Notes: generated by a model not told the origin, from the letters alone. Shown: positions 1 through 6,078, numbered from the stretch's first letter. The stretch is DNA of 7,597 bases from Alphaproteobacteria bacterium (GCA_005888425.1 VAZF01000300.1:1-7597), one strand, 5' to 3'. A program made the numbers and translations.

Positions 1-234
1 CATGGCCGGACCCGCCCCCGGCGCGGCGGCTGCCGAAGCGGCGCCCGCAACGGCGCCGGTGGACCGCGCTGCGGGCCCCGCCGCCGTTGGCGCCGGCACA
101 TGCTCCTCGAGGGAGGGCGCGAAATGCCAGAGATAGCCGCAATTGGCGCAACGGACCTGCCGCCCGGCTGCGCGGTCAATCGCCGCCTCATCGACCTGAT
201 AACGGGTCTCGCAGGAAGGGCAGGTCAGAAGCAT
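1..234 (-). CDS. MJ0042-type zinc-ribbon protein, N-terminal part (partial at window edge)
   Basis: Reading leftwards from an ATG at 234-232 there is an open frame of 78 codons to the window edge, with no stop, so the gene is truncated by the window. The product starts MLLTCPSCETRYQVDE and has a CxxC at residues 5-8 and a second CxxC at 29-32 (CANC). That is the four-cysteine zinc knuckle of the MJ0042 / zinc-ribbon family (TIGR02098-like), common as the N-terminus of alphaproteobacterial proteins with an Ala/Pro-rich linker and often a later membrane or DUF3426 region. Residues 47-78 are such an Ala/Pro/Gly-rich linker. What follows is outside the window, so the full architecture and role (regulator or membrane-associated protein) are unknown. 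The start was chosen because the zinc ribbon begins directly after it. The ribosome site (AGGCAGG, just upstream) is weak. The gene is divergent from livG. Confidence 0.85.
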   Translation of the reverse strand, partial: MLLTCPSCETRYQVDEAAIDRAAGRQVRCANCGYLWHFAPSLEEHVPAPTAAGPAARSTGAVAGAASAAAAPGAGPAM

Positions 235-297
235 CGGCGCCTGCCTGGCAATCGGGTAATCACGCGCCCTTTCCCCCCGGATAGCGGGTGCGTCATC

Positions 298-303
298 AGT
301 ATA
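298..303 (-). promoter_or_regulatory. Possible -10 box for the leftward zinc-ribbon gene
   Basis: On the minus strand 303-298 reads TATACT, five of six matches to the sigma-70 -10 consensus. It lies in the only AT-richer patch of the divergent intergenic region and about 64 nt before the zinc-ribbon ATG. No convincing -35 hexamer is seen 16-18 nt upstream (CGCCTT region), so this is only a candidate. Confidence 0.3.
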
Positions 304-394
304 GCCAACCAATGATTAAGAAGGCGCTTTCATCCGCAAAACCGCCACTCCCGATCATCTCGGATTTCCCGGATATTGTCGATGCGGCGCCCTG

Positions 395-410
395 CGGCCC
401 GGCGGTTGCT
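395..410 (+). promoter_or_regulatory. Candidate sigma-54 (-24/-12) promoter for the liv operon
   Basis: The 16-mer CGGCCCGGCGGTTGCT at this site matches the sigma-54 consensus TGGCACG-N4-TTGCW at all defined positions except two (T to C at -26, A to C at -22), with the invariant GG and GC at the required 10-nt separation. Transcription would start near 421, giving a leader of about 64 nt before the livG GTG. Control by nitrogen status (NtrC-RpoN) would suit an amino acid importer, but no clear enhancer-binding site was found upstream. In GC-rich DNA such a match can arise by chance. An alternative sigma-70 -35 hexamer TTGACT at 410-415 has no good -10 partner. Confidence 0.35.
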
Positions 411-472
411 TGACTTGATCACCCCTGCCCGGCACCTTCCGCGCGCGCAGAACCGGAATCGGACAAGAGCGC

Positions 473-477
473 GGAGG
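473..477 (+). promoter_or_regulatory. Shine-Dalgarno site deciding the livG GTG start
   Basis: GGAGG lies 7 nt before the GTG at 485. It fixes the start of livG on a GTG codon. No in-frame ATG occurs before residue 85, which is downstream of the Walker A motif. Confidence 0.85.
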
Positions 478-484
478 AAGCGGC

Positions 485-1324
485 GTGGCGGCGGTCGGGA
501 CAGCAGAACCCTATTCGGCTGCGCGTGCGCCGTCCTCCGTCCCGCTGCTGGAAATCCGGGACATCGCGCTCCGGTTCGGCGGCATTATCGCGCTCGACGG
601 CGTCTCCTTTACGATCGAGGAGGGCCAGATCCTCGGCCTCATCGGGCCGAACGGTGCCGGCAAGACGACTCTGTTCAACTGCGTCAGCCGGCTCTACACG
701 CCAAACCGCGGCGATATCCTGTTCGAGGGCCGCTCGATGCTGTGGCGGCCGCCCCACCGCATCGCCGAGATCGGCATCGGCCGCACCTTCCAGAACCTCG
801 CTTTGTTTGCGCCGCAATCGGTGCTCGATAACGTCCGCCTCGGCGCTCACGCGCACAGCCGCAGTGATTTCGTCAGCGATGCGTTGCACCTGCCCTGGGT
901 GCGCCGCGAGGAGGCGCGGCTGACCGAGACCGCCTGGTCGCTGATCCGCATGCTCGATCTCGAGGAATTCGCGCTGCGGCCGGCGGCGGGATTACCGCTC
1001 GGCACGCGGAAGCGGGTCGAGTTGGCCCGCGCGTTGGCCGGCCAGCCAAAGCTCTTGTTGCTCGACGAGCCGGCGGGCGGGCTTAACCATGAGGAGGTCG
1101 GCGAGCTTGGCCGGCTGATCCGCCGCGTCCGCGACGAGCGCCAAGTCACGGTGCTCTTGGTCGAGCACCACATGAACCTCGTCATGTCGGTGTCGGACAA
1201 GGTTGTCGCGCTCGATTTCGGCCGCAAGATAGCAGAGGGCTCACCGGCCCAGGTGCAGCAGGACGAGGCGGTCATCCGCGCCTATCTCGGCACGAGCAAG
1301 GCGGCCGCGGGGCCCGGAAGATGA
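485..1324 (+). CDS. livG: Branched-chain/hydrophobic amino acid ABC transporter ATP-binding protein LivG
   Basis: This is one of the two cytoplasmic ATPases that power a HAAT-family importer. It has 279 residues from a GTG start, slightly longer than typical LivG (about 255) because of a 20-residue N-terminal extension. Visible motifs are Walker A GPNGAGKT (residues 54-61), a Q-loop TFQN (101-104), Walker B KLLLLDEP with catalytic Glu195, the following AGGLNHEE D-loop region, and switch His228 in VEHHM. The ABC signature is the non-canonical LPLGTRKR (about 170-177). LivG proteins normally deviate from LSGGQ here (E. coli has LAYGQQR), so this is not a sign of decay. The insertion between the Q-loop and the signature, containing LHLPWVRREE, and the C-terminal IRAYLG motif are typical of LivG. 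It is the first gene of the operon and its stop overlaps the livF start (ATGA). Family assignment is secure; the substrate is inferred. Confidence 0.95.
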   Translation: MAAVGTAEPYSAARAPSSVPLLEIRDIALRFGGIIALDGVSFTIEEGQILGLIGPNGAGKTTLFNCVSRLYTPNRGDILFEGRSMLWRPPHRIAEIGIGRTFQNLALFAPQSVLDNVRLGAHAHSRSDFVSDALHLPWVRREEARLTETAWSLIRMLDLEEFALRPAAGLPLGTRKRVELARALAGQPKLLLLDEPAGGLNHEEVGELGRLIRRVRDERQVTVLLVEHHMNLVMSVSDKVVALDFGRKIAEGSPAQVQQDEAVIRAYLGTSKAAAGPGR

Positions 1325-2043
1325 ATTCCGGCCCGGCGATGCTGGAGGTCAAAGGACTCCACGCCTTCTACGGGCAGAACCAGGCGCTGCACGGGGTCAG
1401 CTTCGACATCGGCGAGGGGCACATCCGCACGCTGCTCGGCGCCAATGGCGCGGGCAAGACGACCGTGTTGCGCGCGCTCTGCGGCATGGTGCGGACAAAT
1501 GGCGAGATCCGTTTCGACGGGAGGGCGATCGCCGGCTGGGCCACCGAGGACATCGTGCGGCTCGGGATCGCGCATGTGCCGGAAGGGCGCGGCACGTTTC
1601 TGCGCGTCTCGGTCGAGGAGAATTTGCAACTCGGCGCGATGACCCGCCGCGACAAACCCGGGATCGCCGCCGATATCGAGCAGGTCTACGCGCATTTTCC
1701 GCGCCTCAGGGAGCGCCGCCGGCAACAGGCCGGCACACTGTCCGGCGGCGAGCAGCAGATGCTGGCGGTCGGCCGCGCCCTGATGCTGCGGCCCCGGCTG
1801 ATGCTCCTCGACGAACCGTCCTTCGGCCTCGCGCCGCTGATCGTCGAAGAACTGTTCGGGATTCTGCGCGAGGTCAACCGCGAGACCGGCGTCGCGATGC
1901 TCGTTGTCGAGCAGAACGCCGCCTTGGCGCTCGAACTCGCCGAGCACGCGTATCTCCTCGAAACCGGCCATATCGTCATGGATGCCCCGGCCGCCGTCAT
2001 CGGTGCCGATGAAGGCATTCGCCGCGCCTATCTCGGGTATTAG
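1321..2043 (+). CDS. livF: Branched-chain/hydrophobic amino acid ABC transporter ATP-binding protein LivF
   Basis: This is the second ATPase of the importer and would form the nucleotide-binding heterodimer with LivG. The 240 residues are a normal LivF length. Motifs: Walker A GANGAGKT (40-47), Q-loop region VPEGR (86-90), a canonical signature LSGGEQ (140-145), and Walker B RLMLLDEP with Glu165. As in other LivF proteins the H-loop histidine is replaced by Gln in VVEQNA (Gln198). The C-terminus IRRAYLGY is typical. The ATG at 1321 overlaps the livG stop by four bases, indicating translational coupling. An in-frame ATG at 1339 (giving MLEVKGLHAFYG) is a credible alternative and matches the usual LivF N-terminus better, although neither start has a well-spaced Shine-Dalgarno. 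In an undisturbed operon livH would be expected next; here a transposase gene intervenes. Confidence 0.95.
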   Translation: MNSGPAMLEVKGLHAFYGQNQALHGVSFDIGEGHIRTLLGANGAGKTTVLRALCGMVRTNGEIRFDGRAIAGWATEDIVRLGIAHVPEGRGTFLRVSVEENLQLGAMTRRDKPGIAADIEQVYAHFPRLRERRRQQAGTLSGGEQQMLAVGRALMLRPRLMLLDEPSFGLAPLIVEELFGILREVNRETGVAMLVVEQNAALALELAEHAYLLETGHIVMDAPAAVIGADEGIRRAYLGY

Positions 2044-2048
2044 GCCTG

Positions 2049-2699
2049 ATGACACCAGCTATCGGCGCGAGCTGGACCGCGGGCGTCCCGCCCGCATGTA
2101 CCGGCTTCGGTGCCGTAGAGCACCGAGGCTGGCGCTCGCGCGGGTATCTGCCCCATTTGGACGCAGCAAATCTGGTACAGCACATCGTGTTCCGCTTGGC
2201 GGACAGCCTTCCATCCGGGATCCGCGCGAAAATTGCCAAAATACCCGCGGATGATCGCGTGCTCGCGATCGATGGTGCGCTGGATCGCGGACACGGCAGG
2301 CGCGATTTAGCAAATCCTCTTATTGGGCAACTTGTCCAAAGTGCGCTTCTAGCGTTCGATGGCGAGCGATATGCCCTGAATGCTTGGTGCATAATGCCTA
2401 ATCATGTTCATACCCTGGTGGAAATCAGGCCAGAACACCGCCTCGATCAGGTCGTGCATTCCTGGAAGTCCTACACTGCTAAACAAGCCAATCGGATGCT
2501 GAGCCGCCACGGCTCGTTTTGGGCTCCAGAGTATTTTGACCGCTTCATGCAAGACGATGAGCACCTCGCAACCACCTTGGCCTATATCGAAGAAAACCCT
2601 GTGAAAGCAGGCCTATGTGCGAAGACTACAGATTGGCAATTCTCGTCCGCCTGGAACGGATGGGGCGGGCGGGACGCCCGCGGTCCAAGTAGGCGCTGA
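2049..2699 (+). CDS. REP-associated tyrosine transposase (RAYT, Y1/IS200-like HUH domain)
   Basis: This is a single-strand DNA nuclease of the Y1 HUH superfamily, related to TnpA of IS200/IS605 and to E. coli TnpA-REP. RAYTs are single-copy 'domesticated' transposases thought to mobilise or process REP hairpins. The core starts about residue 32 with RGYLPHLDAANLVQHIVFRLADSLP. The HUH pair is His119 and His121 in MPNHVH, followed by HSWKSYTAKQAN (137-148), FWAPEYFDRFM (157-167) and YIEENPVKAG (179-188), where Tyr179 aligns with the catalytic tyrosine of E. coli TnpA-REP; WQFSS (196-200) ends the domain. All catalytic residues are present, so it looks intact. ATG 2049 is the only ATG before the core, and it has a poor ribosome site. 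Residues 9-16 and 207-212 are simply the translated REP repeats. GC is about 52 % by hand count over 2281-2460 against 65 % over 2941-3000 in livH, suggesting acquisition. It lies 5 nt after livF and 5 nt before livH. Confidence 0.9.
   Translation: MTPAIGASWTAGVPPACTGFGAVEHRGWRSRGYLPHLDAANLVQHIVFRLADSLPSGIRAKIAKIPADDRVLAIDGALDRGHGRRDLANPLIGQLVQSALLAFDGERYALNAWCIMPNHVHTLVEIRPEHRLDQVVHSWKSYTAKQANRMLSRHGSFWAPEYFDRFMQDDEHLATTLAYIEENPVKAGLCAKTTDWQFSSAWNGWGGRDARGPSRR
2065..2141 (+). other. Predicted three-way junction at the 5' end of the RAYT unit
   Basis: An outer 8-bp inverted repeat, GCGCGAGC (2065-2072) and GCTCGCGC (2134-2141), encloses two hairpins. The first is the REP hairpin (2079-2095). 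The second has 11-nt arms at 2103-2113 and 2120-2130, with nine Watson-Crick pairs and two G-T wobbles, around the loop CGTAGA. Together these would fold as a three-way junction in single-stranded DNA or mRNA. The pairing was found by eye; no folding energy was calculated. Confidence 0.55.
2073..2095 (+). repeat. REP element, 5' copy (inverted relative to the 3' copy)
   Basis: This 23-bp sequence beginning TGGACCGCGGGCGTCC is the exact reverse complement of 2665-2687. It contains its own hairpin, GCGGGCG (2079-2085) and CGCCCGC (2089-2095) around a TCC loop. The sequence type (GGGCGTCCCGCCCGC) is characteristic of REP palindromes associated with RAYTs. It lies inside the annotated RAYT reading frame and encodes WTAGVPPA; on the opposite strand it encodes the AGGTPAVQ-type peptide often seen in spurious ORFs over REPs. 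Confidence 0.85.
2665..2687 (-). repeat. REP element, 3' copy
   Basis: This is a perfect 23-bp reverse complement of 2073-2095. The internal hairpin arms are GCGGGCG (2665-2671) and CGCCCGC (2675-2681) with a GGA loop. It encodes the last residues of the RAYT frame (GGRDARGP) and ends 17 bases before the livH ATG, so in the operon mRNA the hairpin sits just ahead of the livH ribosome-binding region. Confidence 0.85.
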
Positions 2700-2704
2700 C
2701 CGCG

Positions 2705-3580
2705 ATGGAACTGCTGCTGCATCAGGTCATGGCGGGGCTGGCGACCGGCGGCATCTATGCCTGCATGGCGCTCGCGGTCGTCATGATCTACCAGGCGATC
2801 GACCACCTGAATTTCGCTCAGGGCGAGATGGCGATGTTCTCGACCTTTATTGCCTGGCAGGTCATGCAATGGGGTCAGCCTTACTGGGTCGCTTTCGCCG
2901 CGGCGGTCGTTCTGTCGTTTATCGGGGGCGTGCTGATCGAGCGGGTGCTGTTCAGGCCGATCCACAACGCCCCGGTGCTCAGCAGCCTGGTTGCCTTCAT
3001 CGCCCTCTTCAGCATCCTGAACAGCGCCGCCGGTTATCTCTGGGATTACACGATCAAGACGTTCCCGACGCCGTTCGGGCATAAGCCGTTGCTCGCCGGT
3101 CTCGCCGATACGCACGAGGTCGGCATGATCGGTGTGACGCTCGGCCTGCTCGGTCTCCTGTATTTATTCTTCCGCGGCACCCGTCTCGGCCTCGCGATGC
3201 GCGCCGCCGCCGCCAACCCGGAATCGGCCCGCCTTGTCGGTATCCGGGTCGGCTGGATGACGGCGCTCGGCTGGGGCATGGCCGCCTCGATCGGCGCCGT
3301 CGCCGGCATGCTGATCGCGCCGGTCGTCTTTCTCGAACCCAACATGATGCTCGGCGTTCTGCTCTATGGCTTCGCCGGGGCCGTGCTCGGCGGGCTGACC
3401 AGTCCCGGGGGCGCAGTGCTCGGCGGCTTCGCGGTCGGCGTCATCGAGAATGTTGCCGGCACCTTTATTCCCTATGTCGGGCGCGAGCTGAAATTGACGA
3501 TCGCCCTCGTCTTGATCGTCGCCGTTTTGATGGTGCGGCCGAGCGGTCTGTTCGGGCGCAGCGTTGTGAGTCGGGTATGA
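2705..3580 (+). CDS. livH: Branched-chain/hydrophobic amino acid ABC transporter permease LivH
   Basis: This is an inner-membrane permease subunit that would pair with LivM to form the translocation path. The 291 residues match the usual LivH length. Features include the N-terminal GLATGGIYACMALAVVMIY segment, the conserved NFAQGEMAMFSTF motif (36-48), the cytoplasmic coupling loop RAAAANPESARLVGI (166-180) that contacts the ATPase, and FAGAVLGGLTSPGGAVLGG (223-241), ending in VLMVRPSGLFG. By eye there are about eight hydrophobic segments, near residues 5-30, 60-80, 90-110, 138-157, 185-210, 215-235, 238-256 and 263-278. The start at 2705 follows the RAYT stop by 5 nt. The only ribosome-like site is GTAGG (2689-2693), 11 nt away, so translation may depend on coupling to the inserted RAYT frame. 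The stop overlaps the livM start (ATGA). Confidence 0.95.
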   Translation: MELLLHQVMAGLATGGIYACMALAVVMIYQAIDHLNFAQGEMAMFSTFIAWQVMQWGQPYWVAFAAAVVLSFIGGVLIERVLFRPIHNAPVLSSLVAFIALFSILNSAAGYLWDYTIKTFPTPFGHKPLLAGLADTHEVGMIGVTLGLLGLLYLFFRGTRLGLAMRAAAANPESARLVGIRVGWMTALGWGMAASIGAVAGMLIAPVVFLEPNMMLGVLLYGFAGAVLGGLTSPGGAVLGGFAVGVIENVAGTFIPYVGRELKLTIALVLIVAVLMVRPSGLFGRSVVSRV

Positions 3581-4677
3581 GCCCGCCGGCCGACGACATC
3601 GCGACTAAGGAGAGCGTGCCTTTTGTGGCGGCGGCGGGCGCCGCCGCACCCGCGGAAGCGCTTTCCGGCGCGGCAACGGGCTGGCTCGCCGGCCGTCACC
3701 TCCTCATCGCCGCCGCGATTGTCGTGGCCGCGCTGATGCCCTTCTTCTTCAAGAGCTTCGTCACGTTTCAGCTGACGCAGGTGATGGTCTATGCGCTTGC
3801 GATCCTCGGTCTCAATATCTTGACCGGGTTCAACGGCCAGTTCTCGCTCGGACACAGCGCGTTCTACGGCATAGGCGCTTACACGGCGGCGATCCTGATG
3901 CATGATTACGACGTTGGTTATGTGTGGACATTGCCGGCGGCGGGTGCGGTTTGCTTCGCCGTCGGCTTTTTGTTCGGCCTGCCGGCGTTGCGCCTGCAAG
4001 GCCTCTACCTCGCGCTCGCCACCTTCGCGCTGGCAATCGCGCTGCCGCAAATCCTGAAGTTCGGCCCGCTCGAGCACTGGACCGGTGGCGTCCAGGGCCT
4101 CTTCATCGACAAACCCGATCCGCCCTTTGGCCTGCCGATCGATTCGGATCAGTGGCTCTATTACTTCACGCTGATCGTACTGCTGCTCTTGTTCCTCGCC
4201 GTGCGCAATCTCGCGCGCAGCCGCACCGGCCGGGCGATCATGGCAATCCGCGATCATCCGATCGCCGCCGCCGCAATGGGCGTCAACTCCTCGCTGTACA
4301 AAACACTGACCTTCGGCGTCAGCGCGCTCTATACCGGCATTGCCGGCGCGCTCGGCGCGATTGTCGTGCAGTTCGTCGCGCCGGACAGCTTCAGCTTTCT
4401 GCTCTCGGTCTCGTTCCTTGTCGGGCTCATTATCGGCGGCATCGGATCGATCCCGGGCTGCCTGGTCGGCGGCATCTTCGTCCTCTACGTACCGAACATC
4501 GCCGAGAGCATCTCGCGCGGCTTGGCCGGCGCGATCTACGGGATCATTTTGTTGATCATCATCTTTGTGATGCCGTCGGGCGCGGCCGGTTTCGTGCGCC
4601 TCGCCAATGCGTGGCTCGCCGGAAAATGGCGCCCGAACCCGACGGCTCGCTCAACTTTGGGCCAACCTAGGAGGTAG
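3577..4677 (+). CDS. livM: Branched-chain/hydrophobic amino acid ABC transporter permease LivM
   Basis: This is the second permease of the importer, 366 residues. The first 40 residues are a hydrophilic, Ala-rich extension before the first membrane segment. The conserved LivM core then follows: LNILTGFNGQFSLGHSAFYG (79-98), LPALRLQGLYLALATFA (135-151), GGVQGL (170-175), the coupling loop GRAIMAIRDHPIAAAAMGV (218-236), YTGIAGALGA (252-261), GGIGSIPGCLVGG (287-299), and a C-terminal FVMPSGAAGFVR. About nine hydrophobic segments are visible. The ATG overlaps the livH stop by four bases. The last codons (AGG AGG TAG) double as the Shine-Dalgarno site of the next gene. Function as the LivH partner is clear from family and context. 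Confidence 0.95.
   Translation: MSPPADDIATKESVPFVAAAGAAAPAEALSGAATGWLAGRHLLIAAAIVVAALMPFFFKSFVTFQLTQVMVYALAILGLNILTGFNGQFSLGHSAFYGIGAYTAAILMHDYDVGYVWTLPAAGAVCFAVGFLFGLPALRLQGLYLALATFALAIALPQILKFGPLEHWTGGVQGLFIDKPDPPFGLPIDSDQWLYYFTLIVLLLLFLAVRNLARSRTGRAIMAIRDHPIAAAAMGVNSSLYKTLTFGVSALYTGIAGALGAIVVQFVAPDSFSFLLSVSFLVGLIIGGIGSIPGCLVGGIFVLYVPNIAESISRGLAGAIYGIILLIIIFVMPSGAAGFVRLANAWLAGKWRPNPTARSTLGQPRR
4669..4675 (+). promoter_or_regulatory. Strong Shine-Dalgarno of the first binding-protein gene, embedded in the livM end
   Basis: AGGAGGT, a near-perfect anti-16S match, lies 4 nt before the ATG at 4680 and overlaps the last two codons and first stop base of livM. It favours high translation of the binding protein relative to the permeases, whose starts have poor sites. 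Confidence 0.85.
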
Positions 4678-4679
4678 TC

Positions 4680-5900
4680 ATGAAACAAGTGACTCGCCGT
4701 ACGATCCTTGCCGCCGCGCCGGCCGTGCTGACGCTCGCCGCGATCCCCGCTCGCGCGCAAAAGAAATACGGCCCGGGCGTCACCGACACCGAGATCAAGG
4801 TCGGCAATACCGGCCCCTATAGCGGTCCCGCCTCCTCCTATTCGCCGGTGCCGAAGTCGATCGTCGCCTGGTGCAAGATGGTCAACGACCAGGGCGGTGT
4901 GAACGGGCGCAAGATCAACTTGCTCTCCTACGACGACGCCTATACGCCGCCGAAAACCGTCGAGCAGATTCGCAAGCTCGTCGAGCAGGACGAGGTGCTC
5001 TGCACGGTCGGCACGCTCGGCACGCCGACCAACAGCGCGATCTGGCAGTATATGAACCAGAAGAAGGTGCCGCAGCTGTTCGTCGCGACCGGCGCGACGA
5101 AATGGGACGATCCGAAGGGCCACCCCTGGACGATCGGCTGGCAGCCAAATTACCAGAGCGAGGGCCGCATCTACGCGGCCTACCTCCTGCAGGAGAAGCC
5201 CAACGGCAAGATCGGCGTGCTCTATCAGAACGACGATTTTGGTAAGGACTATCTGAAGGGCCTGAAGGACGGGCTCGGCGAAAAGAAATCGATGATCGCG
5301 GTCGAGGCTTCCTACGAGACCACCGACCCGACCGTCGACTCGCAAATCGTCGATATGAAGGCGAAAGGCATCGATGTGTTCGTCAACACCGCGATCCCAA
5401 AATTCGCCGCCCAATCAATCCGCAAGGCGGCCGAGATCGAATGGAAGCCGCTCCACATTCTGAGCAGCATCGGCGCGTCGGTCGGCGCGACGCTGAAGCC
5501 AGCCGGCTTCGAAAACTGCAAGGGCCTCATCTCTGATTTCTATCTGAAGGACCCCAGCGACCCGCAGTGGAAAGACGATGCGGGCTTCAAGGAGTGGTCC
5601 GCCTTCTTCGACAAATACCTGCCCGATGGCGACAAGCTCGATGCCGGCAATGTCGCCGGCGCCTCGCTCGCCGCGATGGCGGTGCAGGTGCTGAAGCAAT
5701 GCGGCGACGAACTGACCCGAGAGAACGTCATGAAGCAGGCGGCCAACCTGCACGATGTCACCGTGCCGATGCTGTTGCCGGGCATCAAGGCCAATACCAG
5801 CCCGACCGATTTCGCGCCGCTGAAGCAGGTCCAGATGGCCCGCTTTACCGGCGAGCGCTGGGAATTGTTCGGCCCGCTGATCACCGGCGCCGTAACCTGA
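4680..5900 (+). CDS. Periplasmic substrate-binding protein of a HAAT ABC importer, copy 1 (LivK/LivJ-like)
   Basis: This is a 406-residue type I periplasmic binding protein (Peripla_BP_6 / LivJ-LivK family) that would capture the ligand and hand it to LivHM. The N-terminus MKQVTRRTILAAAPAVLTLA is a signal peptide with a twin-arginine-like TRRTIL motif and a probable cleavage after ARA (residue 26). The mature protein begins QKKYGPGVTDTEIKVGNT. Conserved ligand-loop motifs are present: NTGPYSGPASSY (43-54), MVNDQGGVNGRKI (67-79), LSYDDAYTPPKTVEQIRKLV (82-101), CTVGTLGTPTN (108-118) and FVATGATKWDD (134-144), then YQNDDFGKDY (182-191). It lies 2 nt after livM and has a strong ribosome site, so it belongs to the operon. 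The exact ligand (branched-chain amino acid, amide or other small carboxylate) cannot be read from sequence; this family is broad. It is about 78 % identical by hand count to the next gene. Confidence 0.93.
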   Translation: MKQVTRRTILAAAPAVLTLAAIPARAQKKYGPGVTDTEIKVGNTGPYSGPASSYSPVPKSIVAWCKMVNDQGGVNGRKINLLSYDDAYTPPKTVEQIRKLVEQDEVLCTVGTLGTPTNSAIWQYMNQKKVPQLFVATGATKWDDPKGHPWTIGWQPNYQSEGRIYAAYLLQEKPNGKIGVLYQNDDFGKDYLKGLKDGLGEKKSMIAVEASYETTDPTVDSQIVDMKAKGIDVFVNTAIPKFAAQSIRKAAEIEWKPLHILSSIGASVGATLKPAGFENCKGLISDFYLKDPSDPQWKDDAGFKEWSAFFDKYLPDGDKLDAGNVAGASLAAMAVQVLKQCGDELTRENVMKQAANLHDVTVPMLLPGIKANTSPTDFAPLKQVQMARFTGERWELFGPLITGAVT

Positions 5901-5925
5901 CCCATTTGATCGATCTCCTCTCCCA

Positions 5926-5960
5926 CGCGGCGCGGCCGCGCTAAACGCGTCCGCGCCGCG
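5926..5960 (+). other. GC-rich hairpin I between the two binding-protein genes
   Basis: A perfect 10-bp inverted repeat, CGCGGCGCGG (5926-5935) and CCGCGCCGCG (5951-5960), is followed inside by one mismatch and a further CGCG/CGCG stem, leaving a CTAAA loop. It starts 25 nt after the stop of copy 1. No T-run follows, so it is not a classical intrinsic terminator. It could be an attenuator or an mRNA 3'-end stabiliser. Confidence 0.6.
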
Positions 5961-5981
5961 ACAGGGTTGGCAAGCGCGCGT

Positions 5982-6008
5982 CGTGGCGTCATGCTGCGCG
6001 ACGCCACG
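5982..6008 (+). other. GC-rich hairpin II between the two binding-protein genes
   Basis: A perfect 9-bp inverted repeat, CGTGGCGTC (5982-5990) and GACGCCACG (6000-6008), has a 9-nt loop and can be extended outward by a G-T and a G-C pair. No T-run follows. It shares two bases with hairpin III. Confidence 0.55.
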
Positions 6009-6028
6009 GCCGCGCCTCGACGCGGCCG
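6007..6028 (+). other. GC-rich hairpin III between the two binding-protein genes
   Basis: A perfect 8-bp inverted repeat, CGGCCGCG (6007-6014) and CGCGGCCG (6021-6028), has the 6-nt loop CCTCGA. It overlaps the foot of hairpin II by two bases, so the two compete slightly. Confidence 0.5.
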
Positions 6029-6078
6029 GTGCTGACGCGCCGCAGACCTGGACAACAGGCAGCCGGCATTTTGAACAG

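Larger units (their letters stand above)
2065..2687 (+). mobile_element. REP-RAYT-REP unit (REPtron) inserted in the liv operon
   Basis: The RAYT gene and its two inverted REP copies form one unit between livF and livH. The limits are set by the outer 5' inverted repeat (from 2065) and the end of the 3' REP (2687); the true insertion boundaries could extend to the flanking stop and start codons (2044-2704). No classical insertion-sequence terminal repeats or clear target-site duplication are seen, as expected for single-strand HUH transposition. Such units are usually genomically stable rather than active insertion sequences. Confidence 0.75.

Noticed and set aside
87..315. Two short plus-strand open frames opposite the zinc-ribbon gene
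   Set aside because: No ribosome site or domain, Arg/Pro-rich, and the minus strand here has a clear CxxC...CxxC protein.
376..831. Plus-strand open frame overlapping the livG start
   Set aside because: Arg/Ala-rich out-of-frame reading; livG has the Walker motifs and a proper Shine-Dalgarno.
1282..2055. Minus-strand open frame opposite livF
   Set aside because: Antisense shadow of a clear ATPase gene; the translation (many H, R, D, G) resembles no family.
2617..3084. Plus-strand open frame overlapping the RAYT end and livH, containing GGTPAVQ
   Set aside because: The GGTPAVQ peptide is the REP repeat read in another frame, and the rest is livH out of frame.
3472..4257. Minus-strand open frame opposite livM
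   Set aside because: Antisense shadow of a clear membrane permease gene, with charged low-complexity composition.
4536..5414. Minus-strand open frame opposite the livM end and first binding-protein gene
   Set aside because: Antisense shadow; similar to the one opposite copy 2 only because the sense genes are paralogues.
5926..5960. Intrinsic terminator after the first binding-protein gene
   Set aside because: The stem is strong but is followed by ACAGGGTTGG rather than a T-run, so it is listed only as a hairpin.
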